DNA of 54,256 nucleotides, taken from positions 1 to 54,256 of the forward strand of contig NZ_JACTVI010000056.1 of NCBI RefSeq assembly GCF_014495685.1, in the 5' to 3' direction. The notes below the pieces were generated by a model. The model was given only the letters and a program-made list of their open reading frames with translations. It was not told the origin of the DNA and did not search any database. Of this stretch, positions 1-7,697 are shown piece after piece. The position numbers were made by a program, and so were the translations under genes. Source of the stretch: Streptomyces sp. TRM68367 (lineage in GTDB: Bacteria > Actinomycetota > Actinomycetes > Streptomycetales > Streptomycetaceae). The stretch's first letter is position 1, and every line of letters begins with the position of its first letter.

Positions 1-772
1 AGGAGGCGATCACTCCCGGAGTCAGTCACACACCGTGACACCACGTCAGTGCGTGAGACGAGGCGCACCGCTCAACTTCGAAGACCCGGATTACTCCCGC
101 CGCACCGGAGGCTGGGGACTGACCGTTGGTCACTGGTCAGATCCGCATGACACATCTCCTCTCCTGCGGACACTGCGTGCGATGTGACTTTCACGTCGCA
201 CCGGGCGTGCCTTCCCGACCTGCGGGGCAACGCGGGCCTACTCGATACCAGTCAATCGATCGCTCGGGAAGGTACGCCCTCCGCGTGTGCCCTTCCGAGC
301 CGATCCACAGGTAATGAGCATTGCTCCCGGATATATGACCGCCGCGATGGCCACGCTGATCATTGCGGCCATGGTCTACGACAATGCGCGCCTGATTACA
401 CCGAATGAGAGCCGCTGCCCGCCCCTGGCACCTCTTCGGGTCCGGCGAGCCGCTCTGGAGGACGCTGCGCAATGGGGTCTCGGCCTGCGGATGCACGGCC
501 AGATCGCCCCGGCCGCCTACCAGCAAGCCACGCCATCCCGTCCGTGAAAGATGCCGCGAGTCGCAGAAGCGGACCCGGCCACCACCACGTGGGGAATGGA
601 GTGGTCGAGCTGCGCCCGGGTGCTGCTGAAGCAGGAGGGGATGGACGGGCGCGGCCTGAACACGCCGACCTGCTGAGCGTCGGCTACCCGGCCTTCTCGC
701 GCAGCCGGTCCTGGTCGAGAACGGTGATACGGCCCCGGCCCTGGTCGCTCAATGGTGGCCCGGAGTGGCCCG
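1..772. other. Stretch without a supportable gene
   Basis: I see no ORF here with both a good ribosome binding site and a recognisable product. The best candidate is a short plus-strand frame starting near 314 and ending at 547. It would give about 77 residues with one hydrophobic stretch near its N-terminus, but it has no convincing Shine-Dalgarno sequence. The other frames look like GC-driven shadows. The stretch lies downstream of the minus-strand cysteine desulfurase. Confidence 0.4.
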
Positions 773-1948
773 TTACAGCGCGGCAGCCGCCTGGATGAGT
801 GCTTCTGCCGCTGTATCGATGTCCTCACGTGTGCTCCAGCGGCCCAGCGACAGCCGCAGCGCCCCGAGCGCGCGGGACGCGTCGCGTCCCATGGCGGTCA
901 GGACGGGCGAGAGGGTATGGGCGCCGCTGTGGCAGGCCGACCCGGTGGAGGCCGCGATACCGGGTGCGGCGGCGAGGAGTTCGGGCCCGAGCGTGCCGTC
1001 GATGCTGACGTTCAGCGTGTTGGGCAGGCGCCTCTGTTCGGGTCCGTTGAGGTGCACCCGGCCGGGCAGTGCCTCGTTCAGGCGCCGGTGCAGTTCGTCG
1101 CGGAGAGCGGCCATGCGGTCCGGAGTGCCGTCGGCGAGTTCCCGGCGGGACAATTCGGCGGCTGTGCCGAGGGCGATGGCGAGAGCGACGTTCTCCGTGC
1201 CGGCCCGCAGGCCGCGTTGCTGTCCTCCGCCGTAGACGACGGGTTCCAGCTGGACGCCGTCGCGCACGTACAGGGCGGCGATGCCCTTGGGGGCATACAT
1301 CTTGTGCCCGACCACGGTCAGCAGGTCCACGTCCAGCTCGGCCGCGTTGAGGGGGATCTTCCCGGCGGCCTGGGCGGCGTCGCAGTGGAACAGCGCGCCA
1401 TGCTGGCGGGTGAGCGCGGCCAGTTCGGCGATCGGCTGGAGGGTGCCGGTCTCGTTGTTGGCGGCCATCACCGACACCAGCGCGGTGTCTTCGTTCAGGA
1501 CGTCGCCGAGCATGGCCGGGTCGACCAGGCCGTCGCTGTCGACCGGCAGCACTGTCACCCGAGTGCCGTGAAGGCGTTCAAGCGCCCGCGCTGTTTCCAG
1601 CACAGCTGGGTGCTCTGTGACTTGGGTGATGACATGGGGGCGGGGGTGGCCGGAGGCGAGGACTGCTCCGCGCAGGGCGAGCAGGTTTGCCTCCGACCCG
1701 GAGCCGGTGAACACGATTTCTTCGGCGGGGGCCTCGATCAGGGCCGCGACTTGGACCCGGGCTTCGGCGAGCGCCCGGCGGGGCGTCTGGCCGTAGGGGT
1801 GGCTGCTGGAGGGGTTGCCGAAGTGGTCCGTCAGGTACGGGAGCATCGCTGCGGCGACGCGGGGGTCGACGGGGGTGGTGGCGTTGTAGTCCAGGTAGAC
1901 CGGGCCAGCCAGCAGGCCCGGGTGCGCGGCCAGTTCGTCGCCGGTCAC
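773..1948 (-). CDS. Cysteine desulfurase (NifS/IscS-like, class V aminotransferase fold)
   Basis: PLP enzyme that takes sulfur from cysteine and holds it as a protein persulfide, leaving alanine. The 391-residue translation has the family N-terminus (VYLDYNATTP, residues 17-26), the GSGSEANLLA region, a PLP lysine in VGHKMYAP (K216), and the mobile sulfur-carrying cysteine in STGSACHSG (C339). The length is normal. I chose the GTG at 1948 because it overlaps the stop of the upstream ArsR-rhodanese gene as GTGA; a longer in-frame start at 1990 would lie inside that gene. The coupling implies one transcript from the promoter near 2650. Beside three rhodanese domains in this locus, it probably supplies sulfane sulfur locally rather than serving as the housekeeping Fe-S enzyme, because no iscU- or suf-like gene is adjacent. 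The role is inferred; the family is clear. Confidence 0.93.
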   Translation of the reverse strand: MTGDELAAHPGLLAGPVYLDYNATTPVDPRVAAAMLPYLTDHFGNPSSSHPYGQTPRRALAEARVQVAALIEAPAEEIVFTGSGSEANLLALRGAVLASGHPRPHVITQVTEHPAVLETARALERLHGTRVTVLPVDSDGLVDPAMLGDVLNEDTALVSVMAANNETGTLQPIAELAALTRQHGALFHCDAAQAAGKIPLNAAELDVDLLTVVGHKMYAPKGIAALYVRDGVQLEPVVYGGGQQRGLRAGTENVALAIALGTAAELSRRELADGTPDRMAALRDELHRRLNEALPGRVHLNGPEQRRLPNTLNVSIDGTLGPELLAAAPGIAASTGSACHSGAHTLSPVLTAMGRDASRALGALRLSLGRWSTREDIDTAAEALIQAAAAL

Positions 1949-2622
1949 GCGAAGTCCCCGGCGTCGACAGGCATTGCGGACAGCCGCCACTCGAGCATGC
2001 CGTCGTTCAGGCGGAGTGCGCGGCGTCCGCGGTCGGTCAACAGCCGCACCGCGTCGTAGGCGAGCACGCAGTACTCGCCGCGGCAGTACACGACGATCTC
2101 CAGGTCCTCGGGCAGTTCGTTGATCCGTTCGGCCAGCTCCTCCACCGGGATGGAGAGCGCTCCGGGGATGTGCCCGGACTGGTACTCCTCCACCGGCCGC
2201 ACATCCAGCACGACGACGTCGCCGGCCTCGACCCGGGCCTGCAGTTCCTCGCGAGTGAGCTCGGCCGCGCCGTCCTCGCCGAGGTAAGCATCGCGGGCAA
2301 CCAGCACGGCGGCCTGGTGCGATTCGGTGACCTTGCGCAGCAGCGCGAACAGATGCGCCACATCGTCGCCGGCGAGCCGGTAGTGGATGCGTACGCCCTC
2401 ACGGCGGGTGGCGACGAAACCGGCCTGCTTGAGGGTCTGCAGGTGGGCCGAGGCCGTGGTCATGTTCAGGCCCGCTGCCTTCGCCAGCGCGTCCACGGTG
2501 CGCTCACCCTGGGCCAGCAGATCGAGCAACTCCAGCCTCTTTCCACTGGCCAGCGCCTTTCCGCTGGCCGCGAATGCGTCGTACATCTGCGCCTTCGCGC
2601 CGGTCTTCGTGTTATCCGCCAT
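1945..2622 (-). CDS. ArsR-family HTH regulator fused to a rhodanese domain
   Basis: A 225-residue fusion. Residues about 10-105 form an ArsR/SmtB winged helix, with the recognition-helix region around LNMTTASAHLQTLKQ. Residues about 120-215 form a rhodanese domain with DVRPVEEYQSGHIPGA and an active loop CRGEYC (C180 and C185). The HTH part has no cysteines, so the usual ArsR metal-thiolate site is absent. Sensing probably runs through the rhodanese cysteines, which can carry a persulfide; that is inference. The start is the ATG at 2622: GGAGG sits 6-7 nt upstream, whereas the ATG two codons earlier is too close to it. The gene is divergent from the MBL-rhodanese gene and overlaps the cysteine desulfurase by 4 nt. 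A perfect TATAAT and a TCCATGGA palindrome lie directly upstream, which fits autoregulation. Confidence 0.9.
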   Translation of the reverse strand: MADNTKTGAKAQMYDAFAASGKALASGKRLELLDLLAQGERTVDALAKAAGLNMTTASAHLQTLKQAGFVATRREGVRIHYRLAGDDVAHLFALLRKVTESHQAAVLVARDAYLGEDGAAELTREELQARVEAGDVVVLDVRPVEEYQSGHIPGALSIPVEELAERINELPEDLEIVVYCRGEYCVLAYDAVRLLTDRGRRALRLNDGMLEWRLSAMPVDAGDFA

Positions 2623-2635
2623 GCCCATCCTCCAT

Positions 2636-2654
2636 AAATCCATGGAATATTATA
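2636..2654 (-). promoter_or_regulatory. Promoter and candidate ArsR operator in the divergent gap
   Basis: On the minus strand a perfect TATAAT (2649-2654) places the start of transcription near 2642. That leaves a leader of about 20 nt carrying GGAGG before the ATG at 2622. The palindrome TCCATGGA (2639-2646), inside an AT-rich imperfect inverted repeat, overlaps this start region. A repressor bound there could block the regulator operon and perhaps the divergent gene at 2712. I found no convincing -35. Operator identity is inferred from position and symmetry. Confidence 0.55.
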
Positions 2655-2711
2655 GATGAGTCGAGGGGCTGAGACCACACACCCCCTGGAACCGATCTTG
2701 GAGGCAACGCC

Positions 2712-4091
2712 GTGGGCTTCGCCGATGACCACCTCATACCGCTGATCGACGCAGGGCTGGGCAACAGCGCCTACCTCGTCGATCTAGGCGATGGCCGCGC
2801 CCTGGCCGTGGACGCCAGCCGCGACCTGCGGGCACTGCACGCCGCCGCGGGGCGGCGCGGTCTGCGCGTCGTCTTCGCCGCGGACACGCACCTGCATGCC
2901 GACTTCCTCTCCGGCGCCGTGCAGCTCGGCCACGACACCGGAGCCACCGTGCTGGCCTCTGCGACCGGTCGGCGGGCCTTCACCCACACCCCGCTCGCCG
3001 ACGGCGACGAGGTCGACCTGGGCGGACTGACGCTGCGTTCGCTGGCCACGCCCGGCCACACCGACGAGCACCTGTCCTTCCTCCTCCTGGACGGCTCCCG
3101 GGTGCTCGGGGTGTTCACCGGCGGGTCGCTGATCGTGAATTCTGCCGCCCGCACCGACCTCCTCGGAGCGGAGCGGACAGAGGAACTCGCCCGGGCCCAG
3201 TACCGCTCCCTCAAGCGGCTGACCGCGTTGCCGGACGAGACCGCAGTGTGGCCCACGCACGGCGCGGGCTCGTTCTGCTCCGCGCCGCCCGGCAGCGAGC
3301 GCACCACGACCATGGGCGCGCAGAAGCAGGCCAACCCTCTGCTCACCGCCCCGGGCGAGGACGCTTTCGTCCGACAGCTGTTGGCGAGTCTCGGCTCCTA
3401 CCCGGCCTACTTCGACCGTCTCGCCGAGATCAACCGGCGCGGGCCCGGGGTCCTTACCGCCACGCCGCTGCTGCCCGCGCTGTCCCCTGCTCAGGTCAGG
3501 GCCCTCATGGCTGAGGGCGGATATGTCATCGACGTCCGGTCCGCCGCCGACTTCGCGGCCGGCCACATTCCCGGGGCTCTGTCGATCCCGCTGCGCGACC
3601 AGTTCGCCACCTGGCTCGGCTGGCTCCTGCCCGACGCCGCACCCCTCGCCTTCGTCACCCGTGACGGACAGGACTTGAGCGAGATCGTTTGGCAGGCGTA
3701 CAAAATCGGCTACGAACGCCTCGCAGGGCGTCTCGCGGGCGGTATGGACGCCTGGCTCGCCGACGGCGGCACCCAGACCACCACCGCCTACGTCCCGGCC
3801 GGCCAGGCCGGCCCGGGCCCGGTCCTCGACATCCGGCAGCGCGCCGAGCACACCGCAGGTCACATCCCCGGCGCCGTCCACATCGAACTCGGCGACCTCA
3901 CCGCCCGCGCCACCGACGCCCCAGCGAACGCGATCGTCCACTGCGGGCACGGCGAGCGCGCGATGACCGCCGCAAGCCTGCTGGAACGCGCCGGCCGCAC
4001 CGACCTCGCAGTCCTGGCCGGCGGACCGGACCAGTACGCCGCCGCCCACGGCCTGCACCTCGCCGACGGCACGGAGGACACCCGCCCGTGA
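2712..4091 (+). CDS. Metallo-beta-lactamase fold protein with two rhodanese domains (ETHE1-like)
   Basis: A 459-residue protein related to persulfide dioxygenase-rhodanese fusions, which oxidise glutathione-type persulfides. The MBL domain (about 1-200) has THLHAD (H60, H62, D64), TPGHTDEH (H116) and WPTH (H183). Rhodanese domain 1 (about 260-355) lacks an active cysteine; its loop reads VTRDGQD. Domain 2 (about 365-450) has HCGHGER with C411. Two MBL positions are odd. The last His of HxHxDH is Phe (F65). The metal-binding Asp of the ETHE1 FTGD motif is Gly (G138, in FTGGSL). If the human ETHE1 iron ligands are the right guide, one of three is missing, so dioxygenase activity is uncertain. 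The start is the GTG at 2712 after GGAGG (2700-2704). It overlaps the downstream MFS gene as GTGA. Confidence 0.9.
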   Translation: MGFADDHLIPLIDAGLGNSAYLVDLGDGRALAVDASRDLRALHAAAGRRGLRVVFAADTHLHADFLSGAVQLGHDTGATVLASATGRRAFTHTPLADGDEVDLGGLTLRSLATPGHTDEHLSFLLLDGSRVLGVFTGGSLIVNSAARTDLLGAERTEELARAQYRSLKRLTALPDETAVWPTHGAGSFCSAPPGSERTTTMGAQKQANPLLTAPGEDAFVRQLLASLGSYPAYFDRLAEINRRGPGVLTATPLLPALSPAQVRALMAEGGYVIDVRSAADFAAGHIPGALSIPLRDQFATWLGWLLPDAAPLAFVTRDGQDLSEIVWQAYKIGYERLAGRLAGGMDAWLADGGTQTTTAYVPAGQAGPGPVLDIRQRAEHTAGHIPGAVHIELGDLTARATDAPANAIVHCGHGERAMTAASLLERAGRTDLAVLAGGPDQYAAAHGLHLADGTEDTRP

Positions 4092-4850
4092 AAGCCGCCC
4101 CCACCACCACGCCGACCGACGCATCCGGACGACCTGTCCGGCTGGGCCTGAGAGAGAACTGGCTCCAGTTCACCCTGCTGGTCATCGTCAACATCTGCGT
4201 CGGCGGCCTGGTCGGCCTGGAACGCACCACCGTCCCGCTCATCGGCACCGACGTCTTCGGCCTGACCAGCGACCTGGCGGTGTTCTCCTTCATCATCGCC
4301 TTCGGCCTCACCAAGGCAATGACCAACCTCGCCGCCGGCGCGCTCACAGCCGCTTCCGCCGCAAGCAACTCCTGGTCACCGGCTGGCTGATCGGCATCCC
4401 CGTCCCCTTCGCCCTGGCCTGGGCACCCTCCTGGGGCTGGATCGTCGCGGCCAACGTCCTGCTCGGTCTCAACCAGGGCCTGACCTGGTCGATGACCGTC
4501 AACATGAAGATCGACCTCGTCGGACCCTCCCGCCGGGGACTTGCCACCGGCCTCAACGAAGCCGCCGGCTACACCGCCGTCGGCGTCACCGCCTTGGTCA
4601 CCGGCTACCTCGCCACCTCCTACGGCCTGCGCCCCGTCCCCGAACTCATCGGCGTCATCTTTGTCGTCGCCGGACTCGCCCTGGCTCTGGTCCTGCACGA
4701 CACCGCCGCCCACGTCGCCCTCGAACTCGCCCAGCACGCCAAGCCCTTGCCCACCGGCGAGAACACCGCCCTGGCCGCCACTTTCGCCCGCACCTCCTGG
4801 CGCAACCGCTCCCTGCGCGGCGCCAGCCAGGCGGGCCTGGTCAACAACCT
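4088..4850 (+). pseudogene. MFS transporter, frameshifted and C-terminally truncated
   Basis: Begins at a GTG overlapping the previous stop (GTGA). It encodes a normal MFS N-terminus, with hydrophobic segments such as FTLLVIVNICVGGLVGLE and the motif region AFGLTKAMTNLAAGALT. Near 4345-4356 the reading frame shifts by one missing base: the first frame stops at 4390, while the protein continues in another frame as RKQLLVTGWLIGIPVPFAL and on through GLNQGLTWSMTVNMK to GLVNNLN. Homology ends abruptly at about 4850, where sequence of the opposite-strand P450 begins. Only roughly the first half of a 400-residue transporter remains. Coupling to the MBL-rhodanese gene suggests it once exported or imported a small sulfur compound, which is inference. 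It is unlikely to work now. Confidence 0.85.
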
Positions 4851-5709
4851 CAATCGGTGTGGGCGTAGCGTGGAATGCCTCCACCGCCCTTGCCCGGGGC
4901 GCGCAGGATCTCCTCGACCGCCCCGGGGATCAGGCCGGGGTCACCCAGCAGCAGCTGCCACTGGTCCGGACTGGTGAGCAGGAGCAGCGCGCCCAGGCCG
5001 ATCTGGACGACGGTGGTCTCGTGGCCCGCGAACAGCAACGCCATCGACAGCATGGCGATTTCGTCGTCTCCAACTCCGTCGGTCGCACAGAGCCTGGAGA
5101 TCACATCGTCGCCGGGCTCGTGGCGTTTGCGGGCCACCAGCTCCTGTCCGTAGGTGAAGAGGTCGGCCAGCCCCTGCTCCGAGCGTGCCCTGTCGAGTAC
5201 TTCGGCTGCGGCCTGCGTCCATGTGCGGAACTGAGTGCGCTCTTCGTACGGCACGCCCAGCAGCTCGCAGATCACCAGGATCGGCAACGGGAGGGCGAGC
5301 GCGGCGTTGAGGTCGGTCGGCGGTCCCTGTTCCACCAGATCGTCCAGGAGTTGCGCGGTTCAGCGTCTCCACACGTCCTCGGAATGCCCGCATGCGGCCC
5401 GGCGTGAAGTGCGGCTGAAGCAGTGACCGCATCCGTGCGTGGTCGGCCTTCTCGGTGTCGTAGTTGCCCAGCGGGCCTCCGAACAGAGCGGACTCACCGG
5501 AGCGCGCGGCGTTGTCAGGGTCGGGGTGGGACCGGCCGAGCCGTTCGTCGGCGAGCAGGCAGCGTACCTCGTCGTAGCCGGTCACCAGCCACGCGTCGTC
5601 ACCGACCCGGGTGCGAATCCGGTGGATGGTGCCCTGACTCTGACAACGTATGGAGCATCGCCGGCATTTGTGGCGGGCCGGTCTGATCGAAGGGCAGCTG
5701 GACGGTCAT
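4850..5709 (-). pseudogene. Cytochrome P450, two frameshifts and no heme-cysteine region
   Basis: Starts at an ATG at 5709 after GGGAGGC (MTVQLPFDQTGP). The frame is lost near 5640, resumes as TIHRIRTRVGDDAWLVTGYD, shifts again near 5355, and resumes as QLLDDLVEQGPPTDLN. The I-helix AGHETT and the ExxR sequence (EEILR) are present. The protein then stops at about 4850 after RYAHTD, before the FGxGxHxCxG loop that binds heme. Without that cysteine it cannot be an active P450. The break coincides with the truncation of the MFS gene, so one deletion or rearrangement probably removed both 3' ends. It is divergent from a TetR gene with a palindromic operator between them, which suggests the P450 was once the TetR target. 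Confidence 0.88.
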
Positions 5710-5729
5710 GTCGCCTCCCACATTGAGCA

Positions 5730-5753
5730 TTTGTATACTCTGCTTTATACAAA
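5730..5753. promoter_or_regulatory. Palindromic operator, probably for the adjacent TetR protein
   Basis: A perfect inverted repeat, TTTGTATA (5730-5737) and TATACAAA (5746-5753), separated by 8 nt. It sits in an AT-rich 86-bp gap between the divergent P450 remnant and the TetR gene. Size and symmetry are typical of TetR operators. The assignment to this TetR is inferred from adjacency. Confidence 0.7.
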
Positions 5754-5758
5754 GCTAC

Positions 5759-5780
5759 TTGTACACTTTCGAGTAAACAA
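5759..5780. promoter_or_regulatory. Second, imperfect operator-like inverted repeat
   Basis: TTGTACACT (5759-5767) and AGTAAACAA (5772-5780) match as inverted arms at 7 of 9 positions. The repeat lies between the perfect palindrome and the TetR ribosome binding site (GAGGAG, 5782-5787). It could be a weaker site for autoregulation. Confidence 0.4.
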
Positions 5781-5795
5781 TGAGGAGAGTGATCG

Positions 5796-6395
5796 ATGGC
5801 GTCAAAGCAGGCGGTTCCCGGCGGACCTGAGCCGGTCAGGCGGATGCGGCGGGACGAGCGGCGGGAGCAGATCCTCGACGCGGCAACCCGGGCCTTCGCC
5901 CGTGCCGGATTCGCCGCCACCGGCCTCGATGACGTCGCCGGCGAAGCGGACCTCACCCGCGTGATGCTCTACCGGCACTTCGAATCCAAGGCCGACCTGT
6001 ACCGCGCGACCCTCGACCGCGCCTGCACACGGCTGGCCGAGGCGGTGGGCAGCGATAATTTCGACGACGAGTCAATCCCCGCCCTCCTCCGCGCCGCCTC
6101 GGCCGACCCTGACGGCTTCCGGCTGCTGTTCCGACACGCGGCCCGGGAACCAGAGTTCCGCGACCTCGTCGACACACTCACCGCCGCCTCGGCCGAGATC
6201 GCCCAGCGCAATCTCGCCCCACGCCTTCCGGCGGGGCCCTGGCTGGACTGGGCGGCGCGGGTGATTCCCGCATTCACGACTGACGCCGTCATCAGCTGGC
6301 TGGACGCCGGGCAGCCTGACCCTCATCTGGCCGCCGCCCGGATCGATCGGGCTGTTCAGGGCATCATCGAGGCTGCTCAACAGACCGAAGGGTAG
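5796..6395 (+). CDS. TetR/AcrR-family transcriptional regulator
   Basis: A 199-residue repressor of normal family length. Residues about 20-65 form the TetR HTH (RREQILDAATRAFARAGF, then the recognition helix around LTRVMLYRHFESKADLY). The C-terminal part is the variable ligand-binding domain. The start ATG has GAGGAG 8 nt upstream. The gene is divergent from the P450 remnant and shares with it an 86-bp gap holding one perfect and one imperfect palindrome, so it most likely repressed the P450 and itself. With the P450 broken, it may now be an orphan regulator. No ligand can be read from the sequence. Confidence 0.9.
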   Translation: MASKQAVPGGPEPVRRMRRDERREQILDAATRAFARAGFAATGLDDVAGEADLTRVMLYRHFESKADLYRATLDRACTRLAEAVGSDNFDDESIPALLRAASADPDGFRLLFRHAAREPEFRDLVDTLTAASAEIAQRNLAPRLPAGPWLDWAARVIPAFTTDAVISWLDAGQPDPHLAAARIDRAVQGIIEAAQQTEG

Positions 6396-7180
6396 CGCCC
6401 AAGACGGGTTGGCAACCGCCACCGACCACGCTGTCTGCTGAGCACGCCAGAAGACCACCCCGCGCATCATCGCGGTGGCGTTGTCGCATAGGCACAGCCC
6501 CGCTGGGCCACCCTCACCGCCTCGGCGGCCTCGTCCACGGACGGAGAGACCGACGCATGCGGCTGCGATCACATCCGCCGCCGAACACGCTCAGCGTCTC
6601 GTTTCATCGGGAACCCACCGCCGATCCGCCACAGGGTGAGAGCCAGCGCGCGGGTTCCGCGTCAGGGCCGTCCAAGAATTCGCGAACTCGCGCGCTTTAT
6701 CCTGCGCCGTCGTGAACGCCGGGATTGGTGCGATGTCTCGCACCCGCAGTGCTCTCCTCGAGCGTCCGCCTCACCATCAGATCGCGGGCGACCCGACTAC
6801 GGGGGACTGGGCATTCGAATGCTGAAATGCCTGCATGTACGCGGGCTCGGCCCGGCTCATAAGCATTGTCTTCCCAACATGCGCTCACCTCCCGGGGTCG
6901 GCAAGACCATGCTGTCCGTCGCGCTCGGGCGGGTGGCCCTGCCCATGCCCGCCCGTCCTCCCGGCGGCGCACCAAGGCCGCCTGCGCAGACACCCCGAGG
7001 TCGCCAGCGCTGTGACGATCACCCGGCTCTACCTCGGAGACGATGGGCGACGTAGCGTTCGGCTCGTTGGGCGGTCCGACGACGGCCGGATCACAGGCTT
7101 CATTCGGCCAGCGCATCGCATGCAGAGGCGTCTTGGGCGACTGACGCGTTCCTGAGGTGTGGCTGCTGCTGGTGCGTCGG
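6396..7180. other. Degenerate stretch without an intact gene
   Basis: About 785 bp in which I find no complete gene. The only recognisable coding trace is the IstB-like P-loop fragment near 6877-6945. Long frames on both strands have arginine/proline-rich compositions typical of shadows. Together with the truncated radical-SAM gene on its right, it looks like the eroded edge of an acquired segment. Confidence 0.5.
6877..6945 (+). pseudogene. IstB-like (IS21 family) ATPase fragment
   Basis: The frame here reads SPPGVGKTMLSVALGRVAL, which closely resembles the Walker A region of IstB, the ATPase helper of IS21-family transposition. The family usually reads GPPGVGKTHLA followed by ALG. Flanking sequence in this frame does not continue the IstB domain, so only a scrap of about 20 codons is left. 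It supports past insertion-sequence activity at this boundary. The short match makes the assignment moderate. Confidence 0.5.
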
Positions 7181-7387
7181 TTACAGGCGCTTCGCTGGGC
7201 GGTCGCGCAGCAGCAGCCACTGACTCGCGTCGGCGCCGTCTGAGCGCGCAGCCGGTCCATGCAGCAGCACGGCGTAAGCCGTCCTCTCCGCCTTGCTCGG
7301 GGCGGCATACTGGTCTGGCGCCTCCGGGGTCGGGAATGACTTCGTCATGCCTTTCCAGGCCTTGTCCGCGTTCGGAGTGCTGAGCAT
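7181..7387 (-). CDS. Small hypothetical protein
   Basis: A 68-residue frame beginning MLSTPNADKAWKGMT and ending LLLRDRPAKRL. The ATG at 7387 follows a purine-rich GGGAGGG with short spacing. I do not recognise the family. It has no membrane segment or obvious motif, and it sits between the IstB scrap and the truncated radical-SAM gene. It may be a real small gene of the accessory segment or the end of a longer lost gene. Confidence 0.35.
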   Translation of the reverse strand: MLSTPNADKAWKGMTKSFPTPEAPDQYAAPSKAERTAYAVLLHGPAARSDGADASQWLLLRDRPAKRL

Positions 7388-7410
7388 CGGCCCTCCCGGG
7401 CTCAATAGGG

Positions 7411-7653
7411 TCATGCAGTGAAGTACACGCATGCGTGCGTGCAGCCCCGGTACGGGTTCACCGTCCACTGGAAGGACATGCGCGAGACCCCCGGCACCCG
7501 GTTGATGATCGACCGGGCCCGCACCTCGTGGAAGGTGATCCCGCGGAACTCGGGCGTGTCGATGGTGCGGGTGGTCACCGCGTCCGCGCCGAACAGCGCG
7601 GCGTCGGCGGTCCGGGCGTGACCGGACTCGTCGGTGAGGTTGTCCCAGCGCAT
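7411..7653 (-). pseudogene. Radical-SAM protein (Rv2578c-like), N-terminal fragment
   Basis: Starts at the ATG at 7653 with GAGGAGG upstream and reads MRWDNLTDE, later FRGITFHEVRARSIINRVPG and NPYRGCTHACVY. It then runs into FTA and a stop, where the radical-SAM cluster motif CxxxCxxC should finish with its third cysteine. Only about 77 native codons of a roughly 340-residue protein remain, so it cannot bind the 4Fe-4S cluster. The break near 7420 is where recognisable conserved chromosome ends and the accessory left part starts. A LexA-type box lies upstream. In Streptomyces, as I recall, this gene is often divergent from an SRPBCC gene, as here. Confidence 0.85.
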
Positions 7654-7685
7654 GACGCCTCCTCGGTAGTACTGGGCACAGAATA

Positions 7686-7697
7686 GAACACACGTTC
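7686..7697 (-). promoter_or_regulatory. LexA/SOS box
   Basis: GAACACACGTTC matches the actinobacterial SOS box core GAAC-N4-GTTC, with inner bases fitting RNRY. It lies about 33 nt upstream of the truncated radical-SAM start. A TATTCT that could serve as -10 lies just downstream on the minus strand. It implies that the original radical-SAM gene was DNA-damage inducible. I recall the mycobacterial homologue being in the LexA regulon, but have not verified it. Confidence 0.7.

Noticed and set aside
287..547. Possible small membrane protein
   Set aside because: One hydrophobic stretch but no binding site and no recognisable family; too weak to call as a gene.
752..2059. Plus-strand ORF over the cysteine desulfurase
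   Set aside because: The minus strand has PLP and cysteine motifs in order; the plus frame has none.
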